From Enterococcus faecalis 13-SD-W-01 (GTDB lineage: Bacteria > Bacillota > Bacilli > Lactobacillales > Enterococcaceae), in assembly GCA_000415185.1 (NCBI GenBank), contig KE351679.1:157013-221012 (forward strand): a DNA stretch of 64,000 nucleotides. The letters are read 5' to 3'. Below, piece by piece: positions 1 to 9,315 of this stretch (positions within the stretch are counted from its first letter, which is position 1; every line of letters starts with the position of its first letter). The notes under the pieces were generated by a model. That model saw only the letters and a program-made list of their open reading frames with translations. It was not told the origin of the DNA and did no database searches. The position numbers were made by a program, and so were the translations under genes.

Positions 1-792
1 TTTCCATACAATCAGCTGCCAGAAGAAGAGATGGACCGTTTTCCTCAAGCAGAAACTTCTGACAATACGATCAATGGTTATTTCGAAACAGCTAATTATG
101 CCGACCGCTCGATTGAGAAATTCTTTGATTATTTAAAAGAAGCAGGACTTTATGAAAATACGATGTTCGTTTTATACGGGGATCATTATGGGATCTCTAA
201 TTCCAGAAATCCTGTATTAGGAGAATTGTTAGAAATAAACGACGGCGATTGGGATGCGTTGGATAATATGAATCTTCAACGGGTGCCGTTCATGATCCAT
301 CTTCCTGGCAGCGGAAAAGGGGAGATCTTACCCACTTACGGTGCGCAAATCGATATTTTGCCTACTGTGCTGAATTTGTTGGGTGTACCAATAGAGGAGC
401 TGCCGTTTATCGGCCATGATTTATTCTCAGAGGACCATCCGAATATCGTTACTTTCCGCAATGGTAATTTCATTACGCCAACGTATGCAGGAACAAGTGG
501 TACAGTATTTGATACAGCAACTGGGGAAGTAATCGAAGAACCCACTGAGGAAATGGATGAAACTAGAGAATGGGCAAATACAGCTTTAACGCTATCGGAT
601 GCGATCCACCATGGCGATCTGCTCCGTTTTGCAGCGATTCCCGAGTTGGAGACACTTGATCCTAGTTCGATCAATTACAATAATGCTATGGAAAAAATGC
701 AGCAGATCGAAGAATATCTAGGGGATGAATCTACGAGTTTATTCTCCTTGAATCAAAATCAAACCACTGTAGATATGTTTGGCAAAGAATAA
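1..792 (+). CDS. ltaS: Lipoteichoic acid synthase LtaS, C-terminal part
   Basis: The reading frame is already open at base 1, so only the last 263 codons are present. It is the end of the extracellular sulfatase-like domain that polymerises glycerol phosphate from phosphatidylglycerol onto the glycolipid anchor of lipoteichoic acid. Visible family marks are the ETSDNTINGYF block, the metal-binding GDHYGISNSRN block (Asp-His bind Mn2+ in known LtaS) and the VPFMIHLPG and IDILPTVLNLLG blocks. The membrane segments and catalytic Thr lie upstream of the window. A hairpin terminator follows 28 bp after the stop, so the gene ends a transcription unit. An LtaS-type paralogue cannot be excluded. Confidence 0.9.
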   Translation, partial: FPYNQLPEEEMDRFPQAETSDNTINGYFETANYADRSIEKFFDYLKEAGLYENTMFVLYGDHYGISNSRNPVLGELLEINDGDWDALDNMNLQRVPFMIHLPGSGKGEILPTYGAQIDILPTVLNLLGVPIEELPFIGHDLFSEDHPNIVTFRNGNFITPTYAGTSGTVFDTATGEVIEEPTEEMDETREWANTALTLSDAIHHGDLLRFAAIPELETLDPSSINYNNAMEKMQQIEEYLGDESTSLFSLNQNQTTVDMFGKE

Positions 793-820
793 CAGAACAT
801 GCTCAAAAACTTCAAACCAT

Positions 821-866
821 AAAAAACTGGTCACGCATGCGCCTCTTATTGCAGACCAGTTTTTTT
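821..866 (+). terminator. Intrinsic terminator after ltaS
   Basis: The arms AAAAAACTGGTC and GACCAGTTTTTT are perfectly complementary, separated by about 21 nt, and the 3' arm runs into seven T. It lies directly behind the ltaS stop. Confidence 0.85.
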
Positions 867-897
867 GCTGTTTTTAGCACTTTGTGAAAAAATGCAT

Positions 898-926
898 TTT
901 ACATTTTAAATAATACAAGCTATGCT
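898..926 (+). promoter_or_regulatory. Sigma-A-type promoter of the Mga-like regulator
   Basis: A -35 box TTTACA (898-903) is followed after 17 bp by a -10 box TATGCT (921-926). The predicted start near 933 leaves a leader of about 30 nt containing GGAGG before the ATG at 963. Confidence 0.55.
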
Positions 927-962
927 TATAAGTGGACGTCACATGATTGAGGAGGAAAACAC

Positions 963-2456
963 ATGAAAAGATTTCAGCTAGAGTTCATTACGGATAAAAA
1001 AACGACGCGATGGTTGAAAATATTAAATGAATTTGAACGCCAGCCGATTTTGTCTGGGAGTGTCCTGGCAGCATCTGTCGACAGTACGAAACGAACGATC
1101 GTGAATGACATCCAAGATATTCGTGAGCATTTTGGTGAAAGCATCAACTTGACGATTTCTAATATCGGTTATCATTTCATCGAACTAGACCCAGTTAAAT
1201 ATCATGAGGCAAAAACAGCTTTAGTAAAAGAAGAGCCTGTATTTATTATTTTGGAAGCTATTTTCCATAATGAATTGTATACGCTTAATGAGTGGGCAGA
1301 TAAATTATATCTCGCAGCCATTTCTTTAAGACGTTTTCTCAATCGATTAGATAGTATACTGGGAAGATATGATTTGACACTTGGGTCTTCTCCAGTGGAT
1401 CTTATAGGGAAAGAAGTCAACATTCGCAAATTTTTCCATGATTTTTATTATGAATCAGAAATCACTCCGCACACGGTCCATCCTTCAGTACAAGTACAGG
1501 AGATGATTCGCGGCTTGTCAAATGATGCCAAGCTCAAAAAATTCGAGTTTACTTCATTCGGAGATTTCAGTTATATTTTACATATTTCCATTGAACGGTA
1601 TACACGAAATAAAGGTATCCGAATGGAAAAAGCGATTTTGGAAAAGTTTGAAAAAGATGAAGGTTTTTTAGCGTTTTGCCAATTTGATCGATTGGTGGAA
1701 AAATACGCTGCTCTTTCATTGAACAAGGACGAATTGCTTTATATCTATCTGAATATCATCACGGACAGAAATATCAAAAGCCGGGAAAAAGAAGCGGCTT
1801 TTTGCGAATCGTACACTTTTTGGCCAGTGATCGAACAGCTTGCAGATGATTACTTCTCCGAGGTTCTTTTCGACACAGAAGGAGCCAAAGAAAAGGAAAA
1901 AGTTTTTTTAACGTCTTTTCTTACAACAGTCAAGTTAAAAGAACTATTGTCGATCAATGCCAATCAAAACATTGAAGACATCAATTATTTTGCCCAAAAC
2001 AACTTTCCGAAAGACTTTGAAAAAACACTTGCTTTTTTACAAAAACAGCCCTTTTTCAAAGAGTACAAAGAACTGGATCTATTCACTGACTTAAGTGCTA
2101 GTTTGACGATCTTTATCCAAACGATCAAAGAACTGTATTGGAGAAAATCAAAAAATATCTGTTTTATTTTGGAGGGGAATCATCAGATCTGTCAGTATAT
2201 CCAGTCATTTGCTATTCGTCGTTTAAGTAAATTCCATCAATTATTTTTTCCGACCTCTGACGAATTTGTTCCAGATTACGTAAAGAAAAATAAATTGGAT
2301 CTTGTCGTGACCAATCATCAAAATGAACGCACAGAATGGCAAACAGATATCGATACATTGTTGATCAAATCCGTACCGAATCACGCGGATTGGGAAAATC
2401 TGCTGGAAAAAATCGATGCAGGCAGCTGGCGCTCTTTTGGTGTAGGACCTGAATAA
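963..2456 (+). CDS. Mga-family helix-turn-helix transcriptional regulator
   Basis: A 497-residue protein of the size and layout of Mga/AtxA-type regulators. The N-terminal third carries two DNA-binding helix-turn-helix regions (about residues 10-75 and 85-130, including NDIQDIREHFG and SLRRFLNRLDSILGRYDL). The middle resembles PRD-like domains, and the C-terminal part resembles the EIIB-like domain of this family. Such proteins regulate surface or sugar-related genes and are often controlled by PTS phosphorylation; the target here is unknown. It has its own promoter and a GGAGG ribosome site. mgtE follows 64 bp downstream with no clear terminator between them, so read-through is possible. Confidence 0.75.
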   Translation: MKRFQLEFITDKKTTRWLKILNEFERQPILSGSVLAASVDSTKRTIVNDIQDIREHFGESINLTISNIGYHFIELDPVKYHEAKTALVKEEPVFIILEAIFHNELYTLNEWADKLYLAAISLRRFLNRLDSILGRYDLTLGSSPVDLIGKEVNIRKFFHDFYYESEITPHTVHPSVQVQEMIRGLSNDAKLKKFEFTSFGDFSYILHISIERYTRNKGIRMEKAILEKFEKDEGFLAFCQFDRLVEKYAALSLNKDELLYIYLNIITDRNIKSREKEAAFCESYTFWPVIEQLADDYFSEVLFDTEGAKEKEKVFLTSFLTTVKLKELLSINANQNIEDINYFAQNNFPKDFEKTLAFLQKQPFFKEYKELDLFTDLSASLTIFIQTIKELYWRKSKNICFILEGNHQICQYIQSFAIRRLSKFHQLFFPTSDEFVPDYVKKNKLDLVVTNHQNERTEWQTDIDTLLIKSVPNHADWENLLEKIDAGSWRSFGVGPE

Positions 2457-2520
2457 TAAATAAAAACAGAAATTTTTCAAACAACCGCTTTTAGCGGGGA
2501 ATGAACGGAGGTACACTAAG

Positions 2521-3879
2521 ATGAACGAAAAAGCTTTACATTATTTGAGAGAGAAACAGACAAGCAAACTGAAAGCTCTTCTTTTGGCTGCTGAAGACTT
2601 AGAGATCATCCAGCTGCTGAGTATGGTTTCGCCGGATGAACAAGTGATTCTTTTCCGCTTGCTTTCCAAAGAAAAAGCCTTGAATATCTTTGAACAGCTG
2701 GATACGACATCACAATACAATCTGTTGCGTTCGTTTACAGATGAACGGGCAAAAGATTTCGTCAATGAGCTGGCTCCAGATGATCGTGTACGTTTGCTAG
2801 ATGAGCTTCCTGCTGGTGTAGCAAAAAAACTTTTAGAATCTTTATCCCCTGAAGAAAGGCAATCGACCAATCTGCTGATGGGCTATGAATCTGAAACTTC
2901 TGGAAGAATCATGACAACTGAATTTATTTCGCTAAAAAAAGAAATGACCGTGTCAGAAGCGCTGGATAAAATCAGACGCCAGGCAAAATTCAAAGAAACG
3001 ATTTATATTCTTTACGTGACGGATCAGCAAAAAGTCCTGCAGGGTGTTCTTTCTCTGAAAGAGCTGCTGATTGCGGAGGGTGATGCGCGTATTGAAGACA
3101 TCATGCTGCGGCGGGCAATCAGTGTGTCAACAGATACTGACCAAGAAGAAACAGCTAATTTGTTAAAAGAACTTGATCTTATTGCTTTGCCAGTCGTTGA
3201 TAAAGAAAATCGGCTGGTAGGAATCGTAACAGTCGATGATGCATTGGATATCTTGGAGCAGGAAACGACTGAAGACATGTTCAACGAAGCTGGATTAGTG
3301 GATGTTGCCTCAACTGAATCTGACCGAAGCAATGTGCTGATCAACGGCAGTTTTAAAGAAATATGGAAAGTCCGTTTGCCATTTCTAGTGATCACGCTAG
3401 TTGCAGGGATGTTTGCAGGAGCTGTGATCGATGAGTTTGAGCAAACGTTAGAAGCTGTAGCAGCGGTAGCGATTTTCATTCCTTTGATCATGGATATGGG
3501 CGGCAATATAGGAACACAATCTTCCACTGTTTTTGTTCGAGGCATGTCATTAGGCCACATTGATCTTTCTTCCTTCATGAAATACTTTTTGAAGGAAACA
3601 GGAGTTGGTTTTAGTCTGGGGATCATTGTTGGGATTTGTTCAGGGATCATAGCGGCGGTATGGCAAGGAATTCCTTTGTTAGGTGTCGCTGTTGCGATTT
3701 CTTTAGTGTTCGCTATGACATTAGCAGCAGCGTTAGGTTTTCTGATCCCATTTTTGTTGATCAAACTGAATATCGATCAAGCAGCAGGGGCGGCGCCAAT
3801 CATTACATCTATTAAAGATATTGCAGGTTTATTGATTTATTTTATTTCTGTGAATCTATTGCTGGGGCATTTATTATAA
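2521..3879 (+). CDS. mgtE: Magnesium transporter MgtE
   Basis: 452 residues, normal for MgtE, a homodimeric Mg2+-gated Mg2+ channel of the cytoplasmic membrane. The order is an N-terminal superhelical domain (about 1-130), two CBS domains (about 135-255, ending in GIVTVDDALDILEQE), a connecting helix and five membrane helices (about 280-452). The pore block PLIMDMGGNIGTQSSTV and the late ITSIKDIAGLLIYF segment are typical. The start is supported by GGAGG eight bases upstream. I see no M-box riboswitch in the short upstream gap, so control is probably mainly by the protein's own Mg2+ sensing. Confidence 0.95.
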   Translation: MNEKALHYLREKQTSKLKALLLAAEDLEIIQLLSMVSPDEQVILFRLLSKEKALNIFEQLDTTSQYNLLRSFTDERAKDFVNELAPDDRVRLLDELPAGVAKKLLESLSPEERQSTNLLMGYESETSGRIMTTEFISLKKEMTVSEALDKIRRQAKFKETIYILYVTDQQKVLQGVLSLKELLIAEGDARIEDIMLRRAISVSTDTDQEETANLLKELDLIALPVVDKENRLVGIVTVDDALDILEQETTEDMFNEAGLVDVASTESDRSNVLINGSFKEIWKVRLPFLVITLVAGMFAGAVIDEFEQTLEAVAAVAIFIPLIMDMGGNIGTQSSTVFVRGMSLGHIDLSSFMKYFLKETGVGFSLGIIVGICSGIIAAVWQGIPLLGVAVAISLVFAMTLAAALGFLIPFLLIKLNIDQAAGAAPIITSIKDIAGLLIYFISVNLLLGHLL

Positions 3880-3890
3880 AAAGAGTGCGA

Positions 3891-3937
3891 AAACAAAGAG
3901 GCAAAGGCATAACAGCTTTTTGTTTCTTTGTTTTTTT
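3891..3937 (+). terminator. Intrinsic terminator after mgtE
   Basis: AAACAAAGA (3891-3899) pairs with TCTTTGTTT (3925-3933), followed by a T tract, 12 bp after the mgtE stop. Confidence 0.6.
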
Positions 3938-4124
3938 ATATCACATTAGTTATTGAAGAATCGGGTATCCAAAGCGGAAAAAATACGGTATGATTAAATT
4001 TAGCTGATAAAAATGGCTTTATTTTTAAAATAAATAAAGGGTTTTATCATCAAAATTCTCTTTAACTGTTCAAACAGAAAGAACGCCTATCAGTTCTAAA
4101 AGCTAAGTGAAGGTGGAGATATAT

Positions 4125-4742
4125 GTGAAAAAAGTACCTGCTGTTTTGATTGGATTATTATGGATCAGCTTATCGCTGAACTTCTTTTTGCTGCCGCATA
4201 ATATTGCTTCAGGCGGCGTAGGGGCAATTGGGTTTCTAGTAGAAATGATTTTCTCAGTTGACCGGCATTTGATCGTGACGGTTGTCAACTTTACGATGCT
4301 TGCGTTAGCCTTTCTCTTTTTGGGAAGACAAACATTTGCCAAAACGTTGCTGGGAAGCCTGCTTTTTCCGGTATACTTGCGGTTTCTGCCGGAATATCAG
4401 CTGCTTTCTTCCTATACGTTGTCATTACTTGTCGGCAGCTGTTTATTCAGTTTCGGTATTTATTCTCTTTACCGCGTAGGTGCATCGAATGGCGGAGTGA
4501 CAGTACCGCCGCTCTTATTTGAAAAATATTTTCGAATGGACAAAGCAATCGGGATCTTTGTGACGAATTTGATTATTATTGTCCTGAATTTTGTCGCATT
4601 AGGAATAAGAAAAGCAGTCATCGCTGCGTTATCGATCGGCCTGATTTCATTGTTTATGAAAGTGATGGTGATGTATGCGCAGCGGAGAAACAAAGAAATT
4701 CCAGAAAATGTTGAGAAAAAAATCATCAAAAAAGCGGTTTGA
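4125..4742 (+). CDS. Short YitT-family membrane protein without DUF2179
   Basis: A protein of about 205 residues with roughly five hydrophobic segments, matching the YitT membrane domain (ASGGVGAIGFL near the start, ASNGGVTVPPLLFEKYF in the middle). Family function is poorly defined; B. subtilis relatives are integral membrane proteins. I chose the GTG at 4125 because AAGGTGGAG (4111-4119) is spaced correctly for it; an in-frame GTG at 4107 has no ribosome site, and the ATG at 4123 is out of frame and stops at once. It ends in a basic tail (EKKIIKKAV) where most YitT proteins have a cytoplasmic DUF2179 domain. The paralogue at 24389 retains that domain. Confidence 0.8.
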   Translation: MKKVPAVLIGLLWISLSLNFFLLPHNIASGGVGAIGFLVEMIFSVDRHLIVTVVNFTMLALAFLFLGRQTFAKTLLGSLLFPVYLRFLPEYQLLSSYTLSLLVGSCLFSFGIYSLYRVGASNGGVTVPPLLFEKYFRMDKAIGIFVTNLIIIVLNFVALGIRKAVIAALSIGLISLFMKVMVMYAQRRNKEIPENVEKKIIKKAV

Positions 4743-4760
4743 TTTTCTCTATAAACAAAT

Positions 4761-4799
4761 AAAAAACGAGGCTCTCCTGTTAAGGAAGCCTCGTTTTTT
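4761..4799. terminator. Bidirectional terminator between yitT and the sensor kinase gene
   Basis: AAAAAACGAGGC and GCCTCGTTTTTT form a 12-bp stem with A and T tracts on both sides. It serves the convergent yitT (plus) and kinase (minus) genes; the kinase stop begins at 4800. Confidence 0.9.
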
Positions 4800-6113
4800 C
4801 TATTTAAGCGGTAAACGAATCTGGAACTCTACACCTTTTGGCAGGTGATCCTTCACTGTGATTTGTCCTTTATGTTGTTCAATGAGTTGTTTCGCTATGG
4901 CCAGCCCTAATCCATAGCCGCCGGTTTCTTTTGATCTCGATTGATCTTCTCGATAAAAGCGGTCAAAAATCTTTGGCTTTTCTTCATCTGAAATCGATGG
5001 TCCTGAATTGCTCACGTTGATTTGCCATTCTTTTGGTGTTACATGAGAAGAGAGTTGGATCGAGTCGCCTGTTTGGGTATATTTCAACGCATTATCGAGC
5101 AGGATGACTAGTACTTGATGGATTCTTTTTTCATCAATAACGACTTTTGCGTTTCCTTCTAATGAAAGTGTGAATGTCTTGCCGTCTAGTTCTGCCATTT
5201 CTTGGAAGGGACGAGCAAGCTGTTTGATAAAAATCTGCGGTTCGATCTCTGTTTTTGTTAATACTTGCTGCGCAGAATCCCGAGCGAGTGTCAGCAGATC
5301 CGAAGTGAGTCCGGTCAATCTTCGTGTCTCTGTCAGCGCCTGTGCGATACTTTCGGACTCTTCGATGATCGTGTGGTCTGGTTTAGTAAAAAGATGCTCT
5401 AAACTGTTCTGAATGATCGTCAGAGGCGTTCGAAGCTCGTGGGAAGCATTCTCTACGAATTCTTTCTGTTTGCGCCAAGAAACGATTATAGGACGCATAT
5501 TTAAATTCGATAGATAATAACTGATACCGATCGAAATCAACCAAAACACGATCATACAGCCAATCAAAATCGATTGGAAGGTCTCCATTGACGCTTTTAC
5601 TTGATTAACGTTCGCAACAACTTGGACATAAGCGATCTCTTGGTCATTTTCAGGTGCTTTAGCGGTAATCGAACGAAAGGAAAGCGGAGTGGTATCTTCT
5701 TGGCTGTTCAAATTAATCATTTGGATAGTATCTAAGTTGTCTTTGTCTAAAGTCAATTCTTCCAGCTGATCAAAACGCCCGCCTAGCGCTTCTTTGTTTA
5801 ATATTTCGCCCGAAGAAGACCAAAGAATCACTTGTGTATTGAAACGATCATTTTCCGGTTCTGCTAAAGGGCGGTTATTCTCTGTATTAGGGTCTAAGCG
5901 TAAAAAAGGATCACCTTGCTTGTAACGGTTGATTTCCAGCTGGACAGTACGAGAATCCGAGCTGATCCGGTTTAACGAAAGATCGGTCTGCTGATAAGCT
6001 GTTTGATCAAGCAGTTGTAAGATGATCAAACTGAGCAAGAAAAAGATAATCGCAAAAGCTGTGACATTGGCAGCAAAAAAGCGTCCTCTTTGTTTACGAG
6101 TGATTTCATCCAT
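4800..6113 (-). CDS. croS: Sensor histidine kinase of the CiaH/CroS type
   Basis: 437 residues. Membrane helices at about 14-35 and 181-203 flank an extracytoplasmic sensor region. HisKA follows with the phospho-acceptor His225 in ENASHELRTPLT, then a HATPase with the N-box Asn341 (LLDNALKYT) and the G-box GGYGLGLAIAK near 398. The gene overlaps the regulator gene by 8 bp, so the two are translated together. The partner is clearly CiaR/CroR-like, and in enterococci CroRS is needed for intrinsic cephalosporin tolerance. Assignment to CroS rests on that pairing and the enterococcal context; the sensor domain itself is not diagnostic. Confidence 0.75.
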   Translation of the reverse strand: MDEITRKQRGRFFAANVTAFAIIFFLLSLIILQLLDQTAYQQTDLSLNRISSDSRTVQLEINRYKQGDPFLRLDPNTENNRPLAEPENDRFNTQVILWSSSGEILNKEALGGRFDQLEELTLDKDNLDTIQMINLNSQEDTTPLSFRSITAKAPENDQEIAYVQVVANVNQVKASMETFQSILIGCMIVFWLISIGISYYLSNLNMRPIIVSWRKQKEFVENASHELRTPLTIIQNSLEHLFTKPDHTIIEESESIAQALTETRRLTGLTSDLLTLARDSAQQVLTKTEIEPQIFIKQLARPFQEMAELDGKTFTLSLEGNAKVVIDEKRIHQVLVILLDNALKYTQTGDSIQLSSHVTPKEWQINVSNSGPSISDEEKPKIFDRFYREDQSRSKETGGYGLGLAIAKQLIEQHKGQITVKDHLPKGVEFQIRLPLK

Positions 6114-6792
6114 CTTGTTTTTCTCCTTGCATCAAATAGCCGACATTTCGCAACGTCTTGATTTCTTTATCAATCGATGTTTGCCGCAGATGTTTTCTAA
6201 GATTGCTCATATAAACTTCGACTACCGTGATCGTCGTGTCCGAGTCGAACCCCCAAATACGGTCAAAAATCTGTTCTTTGGTCAAAATGATTCCTCTGTT
6301 TTGCAAAAAGTACGTCAGCAATTCGAATTCTTTACCTTGGATTGGTAAGATTTCTCCTTGGTAAAGCACTTCATTTTTATTTAAATCACAAACCAAACCT
6401 TTGTATTCAATCTGATTTTCGCTGAACAAACCAAGGGAACGCTTCAATAACGCTTTTACCCGCATTGTTAATTCTTCACGATAGAAGGGTTTGGTCAAAT
6501 AATCATCGGCCCCTTTTTCAAATCCTTCGATCTTATCATCCAACGCATCTTTTGCGGTCAAAATAAGAACAGGTACGCGATTTTTTTGTTTCCGGATTTC
6601 TGCTAAAACTTCGTAGCCGTTCATCTCCGGCATCATCAAGTCCAAAATCACAAGATCATACACACCGGTCTCAATCTCATATAATCCTTCACTGCCGTCG
6701 TAAACTTGTGTAATCTCACCAAAATCATTTAAAATCTCCTTGATATTTCTGGAGAGTAATTTATCGTCTTCTACTATCAATAACTTAATCAT
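6106..6792 (-). CDS. croR: OmpR-family response regulator of the CiaR/CroR type
   Basis: 228 residues. The receiver has acidic residues at 9-10, phospho-acceptor Asp51 in VILDLMMPEMNGY and Lys101 in YLTKPF. The C-terminal winged-helix domain includes KEFELLTYFLQNRGIILTK and WGFDSDTTITVVEVYMSNLRKHL. That last block is very close to pneumococcal CiaR, which enterococcal CroR resembles. CroR controls envelope-stress and beta-lactam tolerance genes in enterococci. The start lies 48 bp downstream of the rpiR-like stop on the same strand with no terminator between, so co-transcription with that gene is possible. Confidence 0.8.
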   Translation of the reverse strand: MIKLLIVEDDKLLSRNIKEILNDFGEITQVYDGSEGLYEIETGVYDLVILDLMMPEMNGYEVLAEIRKQKNRVPVLILTAKDALDDKIEGFEKGADDYLTKPFYREELTMRVKALLKRSLGLFSENQIEYKGLVCDLNKNEVLYQGEILPIQGKEFELLTYFLQNRGIILTKEQIFDRIWGFDSDTTITVVEVYMSNLRKHLRQTSIDKEIKTLRNVGYLMQGEKQDG

Positions 6793-6840
6793 TTTTTACC
6801 ACCTCTTTTTTTAGTATCACATAAGAAGCATAAACCAACC

Positions 6841-7728
6841 TTAAAGAGGCGGCAATTCAGGACGATATTCTGTCAATAATCCTTTTTGCATGACTTCTTG
6901 TTTTTCTTTTAGATCCAGGATGTTTTTTTGAAAATCTTTTGCATACAAAATCGAAAAAAGCGTATTTAATATATAATCAAAGCTGATTTGGGAAGAAAAT
7001 GTCGCCACTTTTGCGAAATCATATTCCTCTTGCGCTGTAATGATCTTGTGTTTTGCTTGCTTGGCCAATGTAGAACTAGGATTACCTGTCAAAAGAAGAG
7101 CAGGAATCTCTTTTTGGTTGAAATAAGCCATCAATTTTTCGTAATGATGGACACGTCCGCTGTAACTGACAAATAAGGCGCAGTCTCTTGGCGTGAGATG
7201 TGCGGCGTTCCAAGAAGAATTACTGTATTCTTCGGCTAAAATAAAGAATTTATTCAATTTGACTAACTTGCTTTGAAAGCTTCGAGCAGTGACTTGCGAA
7301 TCCCCCTTAGCGAAAATAAAAACCCGTTCAGCTTTATACAAATAATCTGCAAATAATCCTAGATCTTGCGTTTCAATCTGGATTTGTGTACGTTTGATCG
7401 TTCGCGTCGTTAATTCTGCGATTTTTTCAGCGATGATTTTCGGGTCATCTTCTTGAGAAAAGGGGAAATTAGGATCAATCGACTCATTCAACTGCTGCTG
7501 CAGACGATAAACTTCCCGACTTAATTCATGTCTAAATGTCTTGAATCCAGAATAACCTAGTTTTTTGCACATACGGATAATTGCCGAATGCGAAGTATAG
7601 GTTTTTTTAGCGAGTTCTTCAATCGTCATATTTACTGCTGTCTGGAAATTTTTCTCCAAATAATCAGCAATCCGTTTTTCTGTCTGCGTAAAATTCTCCT
7701 GCTGTTTCAGCTGGTCTCCAATCAACAT
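6841..7728 (-). CDS. RpiR-family transcriptional regulator (HTH plus SIS domain)
   Basis: About 295 residues. An N-terminal RpiR helix-turn-helix (MTIEELAKKTYTSHSAIIRM, about 33-52) precedes a SIS sugar-phosphate-binding domain (about 115-260, with FVSYSGRVHHYEKLMAYF). Such proteins sense phosphosugars and regulate sugar use. The frame is open to 7809, but the ATG at 7728 is preferred because GGAG lies eight bases upstream and the longer N-terminus is hydrophobic and unlike the family. It is divergent from the Gfo/Idh gene, an obvious candidate target. The ligand cannot be read from the sequence. Confidence 0.85.
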   Translation of the reverse strand: MLIGDQLKQQENFTQTEKRIADYLEKNFQTAVNMTIEELAKKTYTSHSAIIRMCKKLGYSGFKTFRHELSREVYRLQQQLNESIDPNFPFSQEDDPKIIAEKIAELTTRTIKRTQIQIETQDLGLFADYLYKAERVFIFAKGDSQVTARSFQSKLVKLNKFFILAEEYSNSSWNAAHLTPRDCALFVSYSGRVHHYEKLMAYFNQKEIPALLLTGNPSSTLAKQAKHKIITAQEEYDFAKVATFSSQISFDYILNTLFSILYAKDFQKNILDLKEKQEVMQKGLLTEYRPELPPL

Positions 7729-7906
7729 AACATCATCTCCATGTCCTCTATCATAACAAAAAAAGAGACTGATTGAACATAATGAACAAAAAAGCTGGAA
7801 GTAGTACAAGAAAAATGAACATTTTTACCAATAACCGGCAAAGATAAGACAAAAGACGTTGTCACAGATATACTTAGGTTATCAACGTTTTAGGAGGAAT
7901 TTTTAT

Positions 7907-8926
7907 ATGTTAACTATTGCTTATCTTGGAAACGGAAAAAGTACGAACCGTTATCATTTGCCATTTTCTGGTAAATTAAAGGACAAAATCAGAATCAAAA
8001 CCATCTTTTCTCCAGTAGAAGACACACCTTGGGAAAAAATCGAAGGAGTCAATTATACGACTCGTTTAGAAGACTTATGGGAAGATCCCGAGATTCAATT
8101 GGTTGTTATTACAACGCCGCCTAAATTCCATTATCAATATGGAAAAATAGCTTTAGAAAAAGGGAAAAATGTATTGATGGAAAAACCTTTTGCCGAAACC
8201 TCAGAAGAAGCCAAAGAACTATTTGCTTTAGCAAAAGAAAAAAATCTATTCATCCAATGTTATCAAAACCGCCGCTTTGACTCGGATTTCTTGACGGTTC
8301 AGAAGGTCATCGAAAGTGGTCGTTTGGGCGATATCCTGGAAGTAGAGATGCACTTTGATTACTTTAGACCTGAAGTACCAGAGAACACCCATGAATTTTC
8401 CGTACCGAATAGTTATTTGTATGGTCATGCTTGTCATACAGTCGACCAAGTATTATCTTATTTTGGCAAACCAGATGATATCCATTACGAAGTACGTCAG
8501 CTTTTGGGTAAAGGACGAATGAATGATTATTTTGATCTTGATTTTTTCTATGACGCAATGAAAATCTCTGTAAAATCAAGTTATTTCCGTATCAAGGAAC
8601 GACCAAGCTTTGTCGTTTATGGCAAAAAAGGAATGTTCCTAAAACAGACAAAAGACCGCCAAGAAGAACACTTGAAAATGTTCTATATGCCGGATCATGC
8701 AGATTTTGGCGTCGATACACCCGAACAATACGGTGTACTGACTTATATGGATAATGATGGCGTTTATCATGAAGAAAAAGTCATTTCTGAAGTAGGAGAT
8801 TACAGCCGTGTCTATGAAGGAATCTATGAAACACTAATCAACGGCGCAGAAAAAATCGTCAAAGATGAAGAAACGATTTTGCAAATCGAGATTTTAGAAA
8901 AAGGAATCAGCCAGATCAAAGAATAA
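7907..8926 (+). CDS. Gfo/Idh/MocA-family NAD(P)-dependent oxidoreductase
   Basis: 339 residues. An N-terminal Rossmann fold (IAYLGNGKSTNRYHLPF at 4-20) is followed by the signature MEKPFAETSEEA near residue 87, with the Lys typical of the family, then the C-terminal alpha/beta substrate domain with the catalytic-type HACHTVDQVL. These enzymes oxidise or reduce sugars, inositol or related polyols; the substrate is not determinable. The ATG at 7907 has AGGAGG nine bases upstream, so an upstream TTG at 7859 is rejected. It is transcribed away from the RpiR regulator. An inverted ACGTTG/CAACGT pair (7856-7861, 7883-7888) in the promoter region may be an operator. Confidence 0.9.
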   Translation: MLTIAYLGNGKSTNRYHLPFSGKLKDKIRIKTIFSPVEDTPWEKIEGVNYTTRLEDLWEDPEIQLVVITTPPKFHYQYGKIALEKGKNVLMEKPFAETSEEAKELFALAKEKNLFIQCYQNRRFDSDFLTVQKVIESGRLGDILEVEMHFDYFRPEVPENTHEFSVPNSYLYGHACHTVDQVLSYFGKPDDIHYEVRQLLGKGRMNDYFDLDFFYDAMKISVKSSYFRIKERPSFVVYGKKGMFLKQTKDRQEEHLKMFYMPDHADFGVDTPEQYGVLTYMDNDGVYHEEKVISEVGDYSRVYEGIYETLINGAEKIVKDEETILQIEILEKGISQIKE

Positions 8927-9029
8927 AAAGTAAAAAGCGTTTACTTTTATATAACAAGGCTTTCTACTTGTATAGTTTGGTCTGTATTCGTTACTATAAA
9001 GTAAAGATAACTTTATAGGAGGAACCATT

Positions 9030-9311
9030 ATGACAAATTATGACGGTGAAAAGCACGAACGTTTAAGAGGATCGATGGCACCTAAAACAGATAAAGATGT
9101 GGCTTTAGCAGGTACAAATTCCGGCGAAACAGAAGAAAAAGAAGAATCGTTAGCTGGAACAAACTCTGGTGAAGAAAAAGAAGCTGCTTTGTCTGGTTCA
9201 AACGCCGTAGAGGAAGATGCCCCAGAAAAGCATAAAAACAAACTTGAAGAAGAAGCAGAAGAGTTTGTGGAAGAAATCAAAGAGAAATTCCACCACAAAG
9301 ACAAAGAATAA
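9030..9311 (+). CDS. Small acidic internally repetitive protein
   Basis: 93 residues, highly charged and Glu/Lys-rich, with no membrane segment or signal peptide. The N-terminal two thirds contains three imperfect copies of one unit: ALAGTNSGE, SLAGTNSGE and ALSGSNAVE, separated by acidic linkers. The C-terminal third is a predicted amphipathic coiled coil ending in FHHKDKE. ATAGGAGG precedes the ATG and a terminator follows, so it is a single-gene unit. I recognise no family. The composition suggests a soluble, largely disordered protein of a stress-protein kind, but that is inference. Confidence 0.7.
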   Translation: MTNYDGEKHERLRGSMAPKTDKDVALAGTNSGETEEKEESLAGTNSGEEKEAALSGSNAVEEDAPEKHKNKLEEEAEEFVEEIKEKFHHKDKE

Positions 9312-9315
9312 GTGA

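Noticed and set aside
3024..3764. 246-codon minus-strand frame opposite mgtE
   Set aside because: It lies wholly antisense to a clear MgtE protein, and its product is rich in Ile, Thr, Ser and Pro in the manner of antisense shadows, with no ribosome site.
8926..8948. AT-rich hairpin AAAAGTAAA/TTTACTTTT after the Gfo/Idh gene
   Set aside because: The stem has only two G/C pairs and a short T run; it is too weak to call a terminator with confidence.
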